Below, in pieces: positions 1 to 10,540 of a stretch of 64,000 nt of DNA; the first letter of the stretch is position 1, and each line of letters opens with the position of its first letter. The stretch covers positions 27,561,512 through 27,625,511 of the forward strand of contig OU862922.1 in NCBI GenBank assembly GCA_917880885.1, read 5' to 3'. The notes beneath the pieces are model-generated. The model made no database searches. It worked only from the letters and a program-made list of their open reading frames with translations, and had not been told where the DNA came from. The DNA comes from Limnephilus marmoratus (taxonomy: Eukaryota; Arthropoda; Insecta; Trichoptera; Limnephilidae). The position numbers and the translations under genes are program-made.

Positions 1-98
1 ATCAATTTGGGCCACTTCGTATATTCTTTTCAAGTAACGTGAGATTTTGCTGGACCCCCCCCCTCCCTTTTGAGCTCACGTAATGAACATATGCCCCC
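1..98 (-). mobile_element. TAA-flanked MITE, truncated by window edge
   Basis: Reverse-complement match to most of the complete MITE at 42931-43110, including the C-rich run and the motif CTCACGTAAT. It ends in a CCCCC run followed by TAA (99-101), the 3-bp target expected for PIF/Harbinger-type elements. The other end lies outside the window. Family assignment rests on the TAA duplication and terminal inverted repeats of the complete copy; no transposase is present. Confidence 0.7.
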
Positions 99-101
99 TA
101 A

Positions 102-660
102 TGTAAAAAAAGGTTTTTCAGTATAATGTTTTTAACGACCGGGAAGATGTGGACTAAAGACGAAGAATTGTGGTCCAGAGATCCTAAAAGATTCAATCAA
201 AATAATCAATCAAGGAACCAAAAAAAGGCAGGAGAAGTCGTCTTAACATCCCGACATAAAATAAAAGGTTGAGAAACAGTGGCCTTTCAGCACTCACAAT
301 GAACCGACTCAACTAGATTACATGTCATTTCTCCCTTCCGCAGATATTTAGCCGTGGGATAGCACTTTCAGTAACAGAGATGACATTTATTTTAACGCTA
401 CAGATCCGGAATAACCATTTCTCGTTCATGGAAAAGGATGACTTTATTATGGAAGAGTTAAAGAAGTATAAAGTTAAAGATTCGCATTTCTGGCAATATA
501 TTTAGCCACTTCAGGGAAATTTGAGAATGCGCGCATTTATAAGAAACTGAAATTTAAGAAGGAATAATCATACCGGAAATATGTCATTTTCACATCAAAT
601 TCTAGACGTATCGACTCTTTTCTACAAAAAAAAACCTATTTAATTTTTTTATTTTAACTT
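102..660. other. unannotated AT-rich stretch
   Basis: I see no coding potential, tandem repeat or recognisable element in this stretch. Confidence 0.5.
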
Positions 661-661
661 C

Positions 662-805
662 ATGAGTAAAACCTCAAATTGTAATGTTTAAATAAATGGA
701 GACAATATAAGCGAAACTTAATCGAAAATCTGGAAACAGAAAAATCAGAAAAACATATTGACACCTCTGGGACTCGAACCCAGGACCTCTTCGGAAAAAG
801 TCGAT
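662..805 (-). mobile_element. tRNA-derived SINE, family A (left partner of inverted pair)
   Basis: On the minus strand a B-box-like GGTTCGAGTCC (766-790 region) is followed by CAATATG, a T-rich body (TTTTTCTG, TTTTCGATT) and a tail at about 660. It matches 1040-1140 in opposite orientation, so the two copies point tails outward and heads inward. The expected A-box half is poorly preserved. Sequence beyond the head (about 800-875) matches the reverse complement of 40115-40178, beside another SINE copy. Confidence 0.75.
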
Positions 806-997
806 AGATGTCGCATATTAAATAAAATGGATAAAGATTTATCCAGACACTATCTAGAGAGCATTTAGTTCGGGTTTGAATCTTGCAATCATACATAAAG
901 ATAGTTCCCAATAATATATGCGTTAAAGAAAATAAAGATAATGTAGGTGGTTCTTAGTCGAAGTATGGTACAGTTAAACATGACCGAATTTCATATC

Positions 998-1140
998 GAC
1001 ACCGTGGCGCAGTGGTTAGCGCGTTTGCCCGGAAAGCAAGAGGTCCTCGGTTCGAGTCCCAGAGGTGTCAATATGTTTTTCTGATTTTTCTGTTTCCAGA
1101 TTTTCGATTGAGTTTCGCTTATATTGTCTTCATTTATTAA
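998..1140 (+). mobile_element. tRNA-derived SINE, family A (right partner of inverted pair)
   Basis: 998-1069 folds as a tRNA cloverleaf: acceptor GACACC/GGTGTC, D-stem GCGC/GCGC with AGTGGTTA, anticodon stem TTTGC/GCAAG and T-arm with TTCGAGTCC. There is a mismatch in the T-stem and C at position 33 instead of U. It is followed by the family body ATATGTTTTTCTG...TTTTCGATTGAG, so it is read as a SINE head rather than a working tRNA gene. Confidence 0.8.
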
Positions 1141-1194
1141 AAAAAAAAAACGATTGATTTCGAAAGATTGTTATTTTATCTGGTCGAACTATCT

Positions 1195-1290
1195 ATTCTA
1201 TCTCATTCTCTCGCAGGTTAAATGTGTTTGTCTCTTTTTAGTGTCGCTTTATTGTTTCATCGAGTTTCAAATTACAACAGTGCAAAAGAA
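1195..1290 (+). repeat. dispersed repeat shared with 40630-40720
   Basis: Segments such as CATTCTCTCGCAG, TTGTCTCTTTTTAGTGTCG and TTTCATCGAGTTTCAAAT recur in reverse complement at 40630-40720. The other copy carries a GTTCAAATCC-like B-box, so this may be the remnant of another tRNA-SINE. Confidence 0.6.
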
Positions 1291-1369
1291 TTTTTCACTT
1301 CAAAAAATCTTCTCACCTGTTTTGTGATGAAAATACTTCAGTTTGACTTTATTTACATAATTTTAGAAC

Positions 1370-1965
1370 CACTCTCGAAACCCGTGGATCATAATGTTAA
1401 AATCACTCAATTTGCGGATGACACAACATCATTTCTAGTTCAAACGTCGCGTCGAGAGCATCGCCACAAAGTGCGTTCAGAGACAAACCACTCTAATTGA
1501 AAAGTGGTGTAAAAAGTGGAGAATATCTGTAAACCCAACCAAAAGTGCCGCAACCGTTTTCTCAAAGACACGGCCAAAACAGCCCCCATTCATTAGACTG
1601 GGGAAAATGTTCCATGGGAAAAGTCAATTAAATACCTAGATGTGACGCAAGACTCCAAGCTCATCTGGAAGAAACACATAACTGGAAAAATTAAAGCAGA
1701 AAATAAATGTCTATCATCACAATATCCAATGATGGGAAAAAAATGTCGTTCATCAACGGACAACTATTGTTATATAAAACAATTATAAGGCCTGGCTTCA
1801 TCTATGCTTAAAGTTAGGGGGCATGCGGCTCCCAGTCTCATAAATCAAATTCAAATCTTTCAAAACAAAGCCATTAGACTTGCGATTAATACGCCTAAAT
1901 GGAGTAGAATTTCTTCTCTCCATAATTTTAACTAAATTTTACGCTGGCCTACCGGGCCACGCGAA
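1370..1965 (+). pseudogene. Jockey-type LINE reverse transcriptase remnant
   Basis: Three-frame reading gives ordered RT pieces broken by frameshifts and stops: the catalytic block ITQFADDTTSFL (about 1402-1437), then LIEKWCKKWRISVNPTKS (about 1488-1545) typical of the region after FADD, then a KYLG-like stretch near 1630, and QNKAIRLAINTPKWSR (about 1860-1910), the C-terminal block of Jockey-clade RTs. The 5' part, including the endonuclease, is missing. It is a dead, 5'-truncated copy. Clade assignment is by motif style only. Confidence 0.7.
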
Positions 1966-3500
1966 TTCTAAAATAAATACGCTCGCGAAAAGTAGCAAAA
2001 ATGATAACTTTAAATATAAAGAAAATACCAAAGATTGTCCTACGGAAGGAATAAAAAACCTGCATACAGCCGCATATAGTTTTAACTTTCAATTCAACCT
2101 TAATAATAATATAAACGTAAAGTATCTATAGATAATCCATATATATAATTATGCTAGAGTCAGTAAACTCATGTTGAGAAACTCTGTAAAATGAACCAAT
2201 CAAAAGTAAGAATCAAGTCAGTTAACCAGAACTACCCATCGCATCAGCAACTCTTCTCCGCCTGCTCACTCGACCTCGCTTTGACCTGCTTGCGTTCCCC
2301 TTGTTTTTCTTCTGACCATCTCTTCACCCTGGACCTCGGAGACTCTACACTCTATGGGCCAGACCCGGCTACGTTAGAAGGAACTACGAGCCATTGAATC
2401 ACTTCAGACCAGCTCTCCAAGTCGGCAACAGAGACGACGTTCTCCCGATATCTGGCGCCTCCGTGGACTGGGACTTTCAACCTGATTTACAGTCTTGTGT
2501 AGCTCAAGGTGCCTAGTGCAGTTAGGTTATGGGCTATTTTTAATTTTTTTCTTTCAAAGCTTTGAATGACTTTCCAAAGGGGTGTTGAAATGCTACTTTG
2601 TTGATTTGTCGTGGAACCGAAATAATGATTCCCTTTTTACTCAGCCAGCAAATTTGCTTGCCATTGTAAAAAGGACTAGTAATTCGAAAGTAGATTTTAT
2701 TTTCGGGGACTTAATGGTGATATTACAATGCGTGTTGCTTGTCAGATTCATATATTGACAAATCACACAAAGGGAAACGGTCATGCTGTCTCTCCACTCC
2801 GCGCAACTTTAGTTTGTTCCCGTTTCTCTGATGGGCTGGTCTATTAATTTCGATGTCGATGTCTTCCATCAAGGTAGAAAGAACTTAAAACTTCACCCAT
2901 CCCATTTTTAATTCACATTTTTTTAAATGATTGACGTAGCCCGCAACCTCAACAGGTTTGCCGATTTTACCGTAATTTAATTCAAAGCTACTTGTTACGG
3001 CAATGTTTTCTGTACGCCAACGACTGGAAATTCTTAAAAATACAAAATGGGAAACGCTCATTCGGCAGGTAACAGTAATACATTCTGACTTCAGTCCCTA
3101 CTTTATGGTACGGATGTACGGTGAGGGGATTTCTTTTGCACCATCCCCTAATGCACTTAGGAGAAACCTACCCTCGTATGTACTGTAGGTAGCGCAGGAA
3201 GAATTGCCGACTTTTATTAGAATCGTGCTTAATTTACGGAGCATTAGAGAAACAACTTCTTGGTTTAGTTTATATTATTTACAAAATAGATTATATCGGT
3301 TGTTTTTAAATTCGTATTGAAATTTCAATAAAAGAAAGTGATGTAAAGTTAAACAAAAAAACTGGTCGTAAAAATTTATTCTTTAGTTTGTTGTGGCTAC
3401 TTTGTAGAATATTTAAAATATTTTATTGTTAAATACTTTTGGAAGTCAAAATAGCTGTAATGTAGTTAAAACTACACGTTGTGTCTGGAAACTCGTAACT
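1966..3500. other. no recognisable gene
   Basis: Only short reading frames without motifs are present. About 2190-2520 is relatively GC-rich but has no codon structure I trust. I see no element boundary. Confidence 0.4.
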
Positions 3501-3870
3501 GACGCCCTCCGTGGCCGAGAGGTACGAACGATTTGGAGGTCGCAGGTTCAAATCCCGGCATGCGCACATTTTAGTTTGAGCATTTAAAATAATAGTAGGT
3601 ATATTTGTGGCATGTTCCAGAGTGGAAGACACTCTCAGTATCGCACTGGTGTACACACTATTCAGAATTGAAATGTTGCTTGAAATGGCTTTAGCCGTGT
3701 TTGGTTACTAGATCTGAGAATAAACAGGTACTCTGCACCTTCCTCTTTCCCATCTCTTTCCCCTCCCCACTTACCGTCAGCCTCACAACATACCCCAATT
3801 GGGGATGCCATAGTCTCACTAACTCCAGGCGGTTGGGAGCAGTTGGGACCCTTGTGTAGTATTCACATAA
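3501..3870 (+). mobile_element. tRNA-headed SINE, family B, near full length
   Basis: A tRNA-like head (CTCCGTGGCCGAGAGGT, B-box GGTTCAAATCCC, about 3501-3570) leads into a body with CATGTTCCAGAGTGGAAGA (about 3611), the palindrome CCCCAATTGGGG (about 3791-3803), GATGCCATAGTCTCACT and a TATTCACATAAAA end. Other copies lie at 5255-5672 (-), 6936-7187 (+), 40168-40345 (-), and fragments at 51822-51870 and 53236-53340. Confidence 0.8.
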
Positions 3871-4094
3871 AATTGGTTTTCTATATAATATAATAATCGT
3901 TTAACACTACACGATTAATATTTATCAAGATTATTTAGCATGCAGGTTTTTCAGAATTAGCCAAATATTTAATTGATATCTAGTTATAAGTTTAAATCCA
4001 AGAGTCCAATAATACACAAAAATAGAATAGGAACATACCTTAATAATTTAGAAGTGTTAGATATACAAAATCAAATAAAAATAAATGCCTAATT

Positions 4095-4560
4095 TTAAAC
4101 AAGCAGTTAGAATTATGCCCGGCGCAAACGTCAGATTTTTCCATCCGATTGTCGGATCAGACAAAATTCGTTTGGACGGCGGGCGAGGAAAGGCGTGGCC
4201 TATTTTCATTACTCCGCGCGGCCGTCAAATCTGATCCGACAACGGGCGTGGCCCCGGTATAATAACCGATCCGGTTTTCGTATCGATTTTTGTCTGATGA
4301 GTGCGGCCTGTACGGGTCTCCTCACCATCCAATTTCTAGTCACTTCTTGCTGGCCAGCCAGATTGGCGGTTTCCACCACACCATTTAATTTGCAGAAAGG
4401 TCTTAGCTTTTGCGCTGTGCGGACGTGTTCGGAGCGCTCGCGCTGTGCGCAAACGTGTCATGGCTCCGTCACTTTCGAAATTTCAACGTGTTGGATTAGT
4501 GTTGGCTTTATTGAACAGCCAGCCGCATGTTACGACACGTGATTTTATTCATTTCTCATC
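4095..4560 (+). repeat. dispersed repeat D with GC-rich start
   Basis: About 4318-4515 matches 7862-8072 in reverse complement (shared ACCATCCAATTTCTAGTCAC, TTTGCAGAAAGGTCTTAG, CGAAATTTCAACGTGTTGG). Its 5' side has an imperfect palindrome built on TGTCGGATCAGAC / TCTGATCCGACA (about 4150-4162 and 4229-4241). One frame reads MAPSLSKFQRVGLVLAL in both copies, but no known domain is recognised. It may be the end of a DNA transposon; I cannot assign a family. Confidence 0.55.
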
Positions 4561-4734
4561 GGAGAGCATTCCGAGCGGTCGTCGACAGCGACTTTTACCA
4601 GTTCAGCGATTACGATATAAACATTATTACGTTACTCTTTCATCATGCTTGAGAAGGAAAAAGAAGTTTGGGTGGAGATTTTTGATTTATACAAGGACTT
4701 ATGATGCTTGTGGGATATTTAAATGGTTCTAAAA

Positions 4735-4985
4735 TCTTGCGAAAATAATCTTTTCAATGTGTGAATTAGAAATGAATAATTTTATTTCTAAATGTTTTAA
4801 TTTTGATATTATTCCCATGTAAAGTAAATACACCTCTAAATTGGTTATTTTTATCACTTTGCAAAAACAAAATTTGTTCTAAAATAAAGATAAAATAATC
4901 TTTCCAATGTGTATTATAGAAATAAATAATTTTATTTCTAAGTAGGTATTTACATTTTGGTATTGAAAATGTAAATTGTCACTCC
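4735..4985 (-). repeat. two-copy tandem block shared with 62337-62660
   Basis: Two tandem copies of an AT-rich unit of about 160 bp (markers AAATAATTTTATTTCTAA, CACTTTGCAAAAACAAA, AAAATAATCTTTCCAATGTG). The same two-unit block occurs in opposite orientation at 62337-62660, where it is flanked by tRNA-SINEs. Confidence 0.65.
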
Positions 4986-5254
4986 CGCGTCTGAACCGGT
5001 GTATGTTTTGGAAATATGCTACCAGTACAGCAATTGCGATATAAATATTATTATTTTACTCATCATGGTTGTTATTATTTTTGTCTGTAATTCTCAGAAA
5101 AAAGAATAATCATTTTTTTACATTGTTGTTCTAATTTTTACCTGTAATCTCAGAATAAGGAAGAATATTTTTTTACATCATCTTTTTATTATTAACTAGC
5201 TGACCCGACGAACTTCGTACCGCCTCAGAATCAATAACTGTTTTTTTTTTTTTT

Positions 5255-5672
5255 TTTTTACAGTGAATACCGCACAAGAATCTCAACTGTTCCCGTCTGG
5301 AGCCAGTGAGACTATGGCATCCCCAATTGGGGTATGTTGTGAGGCTGAAGGTAGTGGGGAGGGGAAGGAGGTGGGGAAGAGGAAGGTTGGGAAGTACCTG
5401 GCTATTCAGATCTGGTCACTAAACACGGCTAAAGCCATTTTCAAGCAACATTTCAATTCTAAATGGTGGTCTTACACCAGGGCGATACTAATAGTATCTT
5501 CCACTCTGGAACATGCCGCAAATATACTATATATTATTTTAAATGAATTAATTGTGAAATAACACAAATTAATCAAATAAAATTTATTTGCGCATGCCGG
5601 GTTCGAACCCGCGACCTCCGGAATGTGAGTCAAGAGTCTTAGCTACTGGACTACGGAGGTCGTCGAGAACTG
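5255..5672 (-). mobile_element. tRNA-headed SINE, family B, nested in Helitron
   Basis: Minus-strand head with CTCCGTAGTCCAGTAGCTAAG and B-box GGTTCGAACCC (rc of 5589-5660), then the body CATGTTCCAGAGTGGAAGAT, the CCCCAATTGGGG palindrome and a TATTCACTGTAAAAAA end next to a T-run at 5241-5260 on the plus strand. Confidence 0.8.
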
Positions 5673-5837
5673 TTGAATTAAATAAAGTTTTTTTATTAAG
5701 TTAAAAATTACACAATTAAGCAATTATTATCGATGCCCAACTGTCCGTTTTTTGTTTTTGTCAGTATCAGAGATGGCGTTGTGTACGGATTTATATTTTT
5801 GTGATTTTCTTACTTTTCTACTTACTTACGGGAATTT

Positions 5838-6353
5838 TTGAAAGGAAGCGGGTACGGGTGCCGCCGCCCCGGGAACAATTTATTGGTTAACCAACACCTC
5901 TACCGTAGGTCACCCCAAGTGGTTCGCTACGTTTGGTGATTTAGCAGGGATGCCCGGGTTCATGGGGTGACTGGTCTTGACGGCGGGTGCGTCTGCCCAT
6001 CTGCTGCGTGGCGGGCAGGATCGAGAGAGACTGGTTGAGGGAGGCCTTTTGACCTTTCCAGCCGGATTCTCTCGACCAATGGGTTGAAAGAGTCAAGGTA
6101 AAAGGTTAATTTTTAGTTAATTTCTTTCAAGAGTCCGGAAAGGTCAAGGTAAAAGGTTAATTCCGGTAAAGGCAACGGCCTTGCACCGCAGTTGGAAGGA
6201 TGGATTCACTCCCGGATACGCTAACCTCCAGATTCCTACCCACCCCTCATGTCTTTTTCCTTCCCAGAACTTCCTATCCTACCCTTCCTTAAAAAGATCC
6301 TCCACACAACATCCCCTAAGATGACATTGGTCCTGAGTGGAGCTTATGTAAAA
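5838..6353 (+). repeat. dispersed repeat C, nested in Helitron
   Basis: A ~500-bp interspersed repeat. Markers are GGTCACCCCAAGTGGTTCGC (about 5919), TTTGGTGATTTAGCAG, GAGACTGGTTGAG, CAGATTCCTACCCACCCC (about 6229), AAGATGACAT and a GGAGCTTATGTAAAAAAA end. Other copies are at 43118 (+), 44159 (-), 51877 (+ fragment), 52425-53232 (+, interrupted), 52670 (-) and 61425 (-). It is non-coding, and the A-rich 3' end suggests a retroposed element. Confidence 0.75.
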
Positions 6354-6825
6354 AAAATGCGTTTCATTTCAGAGATTTATTATTATGTAGGTATTTTCCT
6401 TTGGAGGGGTGCAGAGACATACGTTCACCGTTTGTCTCATTTTCGACTATTGACATTTAGTGTGTAAGAAAGACGGGCAGCTTTATATGATTAAGAACAA
6501 AAGCGAAACAATCAGCGCATTGACATTTGACGTTTTTGAATTATTGAAATTCACGAACAGTTAAATATTATACCTATCACAACATTGCTGCAGTTCTTTC
6601 AAAATATGAGAATTCGTTCTATACAAAATGTATGAAAAAAATAATTTTCTTCATAACCTTCTTTTTCGTGAATTTTTGCGATGTTTTATTAGTTATTATG
6701 TTATCCGGGGCGAAGACAAATCCAACAAATCAAAGATCATCAAAATCGGTCCAGCCGATCTCGAGTTATAAATAGTGTTACTAACCCGACTTTGTTTTAT
6801 ATATTAAGATAGAACAGCGCATGAG

Positions 6826-6935
6826 ACGATGTATGAATGTGAACGAGGCAAGGAGTGTGTGCCGAGACCGAGTTGTTTGACGGTCCGTCCTCTCTGCCTA
6901 CCCCTGCGGGGAAACGGCGTGATGGTTAGTTAGTT
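6826..6935 (+). repeat. possible LINE-derived 3' fragment
   Basis: GATGTATGAATGTGAACGAGG, CTCTGCCTACCCCTGCGGGG and a GTTAGTTAGTTAG end look like a degenerate LINE 3' terminus I recall as frequent in Lepidoptera. This rests on memory alone. Confidence 0.35.
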
Positions 6936-7187
6936 AGAGTGGAAGATACTCTCAGTATCGCCCTGGTGTAAGACCACCATTCAGAATTGAAACGTTGCTT
7001 GAAATGACTTCTGCCGTGTTTGGTGACTAGATTTTAATAGCCAGGTACTTCCCCACCTTACTCTTCCATATCTCCTTCCCATCCACACTGCCTTCAACCT
7101 CACAACACACCCCAATTGGGGATGCCATAGTACCGCTGGCTCCAGACGGGAGCAGTTGGGACTCTTGTGCGGTATTCATGTAAAAAA
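6936..7187 (+). mobile_element. SINE family B, 5'-truncated
   Basis: Matches the body from AGAGTGGAAGATACTCTCAG through CCCCAATTGGGG to GCGGTATTCATGTAAAA. The tRNA-like head is absent and the copy abuts a GTTAG-repeat end. Confidence 0.75.
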
Positions 7188-7309
7188 TGATAGTTTTATT
7201 ATTTTTGCCAGTAATTCTCAGAAAAACGATTTTTTTTTCATCGCTGTTATTATTTTTGTCTGTAATACCCAATAGAAGGATTAATATTTTCTTAACTGAG
7301 GGAATTTTT

Positions 7310-7860
7310 TAATTAATTGTTTTTACATAAAACGACAAAAACGAGCAATGTTCATAATAAATTTGCCTAATAAAATATATTATGTGGGTGTTTTTATTTT
7401 TTTAGTTGTATGTAATTTTAGTTAGAAAAATACATAAGGTGGGATATTTTTAAACTTTTTATGTTTGCCTGCAAAAAAGTTATGTTTCAAAAATTATGCA
7501 GGGTGGAACAGTACGCACCCGAGAGATTTTAACCAGCGATTCCCGAGCTTAGAGTAAAAAATATTAAAGTCATTTCTCTGTCCGATGACACTTTTTATCT
7601 ATTAAAACATTAAAAATATTATTCCATCACACGCCGCAACTGAGTACTCGGGAGTATAACTTGTTTATAGTGTAGCGATCATTTGACAAGCGTTGCGTCT
7701 CGTTCTAACGGCATATCGTTCAAACGAGACAGCGCTAGTTCGCTTAAACCCATCCCGTCGTGATGGGATCAGTAGCGACATGTGATCGAAAAACTTTTTT
7801 TTTTGTTTATTAATAGAAAAAATATATCATCGGACAACAAAATGACATCTAATTTTTTTA
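7310..7860. repeat. divergent dispersed repeat E
   Basis: TTTTAACCAGCGATTCCCGAG with GAGTAAAAAATATTAAA (about 7525-7575) resembles 11590-11650 and 63235-63290. TTTAAACTTTTTATGTTTGC...TTTCAAAAATTATG (about 7450-7500) resembles 42370-42425. Four degenerate copies of one old element are likely. I see no coding capacity. Confidence 0.4.
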
Positions 7861-7861
7861 T

Positions 7862-8115
7862 TTATCATTGCCTGTTGTCAATAAAGCCAACACTAATCCA
7901 ACACGTTGAAATTTCGAAAGTGACGGAGCCATGACACGTTTGCGCACAGCGCGAGCGCTCCGAACACGTGCGCACAGCGCAAATCTAAGACCTTTCTGCA
8001 AATTGGATGGTGTGGTGGAAACCACCAATCTGGCTGGCCAACAAGAAGTGACTAGAAATTGGATGGTGTGGAGGCCACTTGTGTCGTGTGTAGAGCCCAT
8101 GTCTAAAGTCCGATT
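7862..8115 (-). repeat. dispersed repeat D, second copy
   Basis: Reverse complement of 4318-4515 with small differences. The shared core runs from the ACCATCCAATTTCTAGTCAC block to GGCTTTATTGA. Confidence 0.6.
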
Positions 8116-8196
8116 TTAAATGTGTTCCCCTTCTTCCTTTGTAACCCCACCCTTCCCGTACTCCTCTACCTGACATTTATCAGCCTGTTTCTGATG

Positions 8197-8216
8197 GTCT
8201 CTCTCTCTCTCTCTCT
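8197..8216 (+). repeat. (TC)n microsatellite
   Basis: About ten uninterrupted CT dinucleotides. Confidence 0.9.
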
Positions 8217-8289
8217 TATGTGCTTTCTCCTTGGTTTATCTTATCAGTTTCCTCTGTAGGGTTTGTAATTTAGTTTATATTATGTTTAT

Positions 8290-8535
8290 TGTTCTAATGA
8301 AGGATGAGATCAACCGACACCGGTCGACATGTATAAATCAAATGAAGTGAGTTTAAATAAATAACATCTTTTTTTTTAAAGAAAGACAAACATTCCCGGG
8401 TTACGAATAACCCAACAATGTTTGAAAATCTCCTACTACCACCATAGAAAGCCGAAAATGTTGTGCCGAGGAATCGAACACGCGACGCCCAGGTGAGACC
8501 CAAGCGCTTTGCCCACTCAACCACTGACCGGTTAT
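8290..8535 (-). mobile_element. tRNA-headed SINE, divergent type
   Basis: Minus strand has an A-box-like CAGTGGTTGAGTGG, then CGTGTTCGATTCCTCGGC (B-box) at about 8465-8482, followed by a body ending near a T-rich run at 8370 on the plus strand. It differs from families A and B after the tRNA head. Confidence 0.6.
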
Positions 8536-10310
8536 TTGTCACTGTTTGTTGTTTTTCATTTGTCACTTTCTGTGTTTGTTTTCTTCGATAAGATTTTTTA
8601 GATACTTCGTCATAATCCGAAAGCCGACGTTCGATCAAAAATTTTAAAAATATTGACTAAAGATCTTCTCATGAAAGAAGCTTCAACTGTGCACCTTTGA
8701 TTATATGACATTTATATAATCAAAGCTGTGCACATATCCCCAAATTCAGTCCAAACAAATTCTCAATATTTTTTCAAGTGCCCGCACTCAATAGTCGAAA
8801 CAAACAATGGACCGTGTCAAGTTAAGAGCTATAAGCAATTGAGAATAGGTAACTACGCATTATGCTCCCTGATTATGTAAACTGTTAGGAAAGCAGCATT
8901 ACGATGAGATCAATATTTTTTTTACACTGTACACTTTTAAGCTTTAAATTTGTAACAAAAGCACAAACTAAATCCTAATTAATCTACGCATGTTAAAGAA
9001 CTCTAAACTCTGGACATTGCAAAATATTAAATGTTCTTCTATCGAAAGGCACGAAATAAGAATCAGTAATACTATTAATCACATAATTTACAATCAAAAC
9101 TATATGAGCTGCCAATGTTACTTATTTCTGACCGATAACAATATATAAATACAACGTACCTACTACTAAAACTATTTGCATAACTTAATAATAAAATTAA
9201 TAAATTTGATTTACATCGAGGCACCAGACGAGTGTAAACATTTTTTTTGTAATTTAAAAAAAATATATTTTCTGAAAGATGTATTTATAAGAATACTGTC
9301 ACTAAATGTTTTAAAGAAATTCGTAAAATTGATGGAGATATCTACAGCTTTTTATGTGAAACCGTTTGAAACAGTTTTTATGTTGAATTATCCTTCAGAT
9401 AAATTTTGAACGCGTTTTTCTCGAAATTATGTTTTTCGACCTGGTTGACAACATAATAAAAAACTGTTCATCCAATTTGCATGTACCAAGTCTTAAACTC
9501 CAAGAAAATTTAGTCTCTATGGCACCACGTAGGGTGATAGTACAAAATGATCATTAATGTTCCATTTAGAAATCAATCAGGTAATGTGGTAGACAACTTT
9601 ACAGTATTTACTTAGGCGGTATTATTTCATCTATAGAAGTATGTATAAGTTGGTACCATTCATTTCAGAGGGTATGATCTGAAACGCTTCAGTAGGAATA
9701 ACATACTAGGGTTTGCAATTATTGGAAGTGACCCCGGGGCGAAAGACGCAGAGGTCGAGAATCCTCCCCTGTGACGGCCACCCCTATTTTTGATCAGGAC
9801 ACGAGAAAACGATCATGAAATGCATCACAAGTGCGATAGCGTTTGGCTGCACCTTCGCAAAGTGTTTTTATCGCGTATTGAATATCGATTAGGTAGCTCA
9901 ACTTTACCAAGACATCCGAGTCATGATTCATCTTAAAATGCTTTATATAATAGTAACGCTTTACGTAAAATATCACACACATAAACGTATTCGGTGGCAT
10001 ACATTATATAATATATTTTGGATCATAACAAAGACACCCAACATGCTTGGTAAATTACAATCAATCATCGAAAAAATAGCTTACATAAAAGTCATAGTAG
10101 AAATGTTAAACCTTTTGCGAACACAAACATTTCTGTAACAATACATCCAACCTAACGAAACACTGGTACAAAATAACACAATCTTCAGTCACTTAACTTC
10201 TAAAATATCACACAAAGCTTTCAACGCGTACAATACGGGATGGAGGAGTAACACTGTGAAGGTCATGTTTTCTTGGAAGTGGTAAAATGGACTGGATTCA
10301 AAATTGCAAT
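8536..10310. other. no recognisable gene
   Basis: AT-rich DNA with only short, motif-free reading frames. About 9715-9790 carries a GC-richer stretch that looks like a degraded retroelement end, but I cannot assign it. Confidence 0.4.
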
Positions 10311-10366
10311 TCAAATATAATTTCAAATTAATAAATTACGTTGTATTAACCACTTAATTATTTATA

Positions 10367-10411
10367 AAAACCGACATGTTTCGTCAGCAAAGCTGACTTC
10401 TTCAGGGTTTT
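10367..10411 (-). ncRNA. hammerhead ribozyme of PLE family B
   Basis: Minus-strand layout: stem I AAAACC / GGTTTT (6 of 6 pairs), core CTGAAGA (fits CUGANGA), one extra A, stem II GTCAGC / GCTGAC with loop TTT, core GAAA, minimal stem III CATG, then TC as cleavage site. All invariant core positions are present. Hammerheads in PLE ends are established; self-cleavage of this copy is inferred from structure. Confidence 0.8.
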
Positions 10412-10540
10412 GACAGAACTAATTTTAAAAATAGACATAGGTAATAGAGAAAAATAATAGACATAAACAATAATAAAATTTGAAAGAAAATAATGTGTAA
10501 GGGACGAGGGGCAATATAGAACAATTAAAAATTTAAAAAT

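Larger units (their letters stand above)
5196..6809 (-). mobile_element. non-autonomous Helitron (contains two nested repeats)
   Basis: On the minus strand the element starts TCTTAATATATAAAAC after an A (rc of T6810) and ends GGGTCAGCTAG followed by T (rc of A5195), the A|TC...CTRR|T signature of Helitrons, with no target duplication. A short palindrome ACGAAgTTCGT sits 12 bp before the CTAG end. The start also has the CTCGAGATCGGCTGGACCGAT block, matching the start of the Helitron at 48327. No Rep/helicase is present. A family B SINE (5255-5672) and repeat C (5838-6353) are nested inside. Confidence 0.75.

Noticed and set aside
998..1069. Functional tRNA gene
   Set aside because: The cloverleaf has a T-stem mismatch and C33, the same body follows other tRNA-like heads in the window, and several copies exist, so it is a SINE head. 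The heads near 24487, 39990 and 62130 were rejected for the same reason.
4195..4732. Overlapping frames as a host gene
   Set aside because: The segment is repeated in inverse orientation at 7862-8115, so it belongs to a dispersed repeat.
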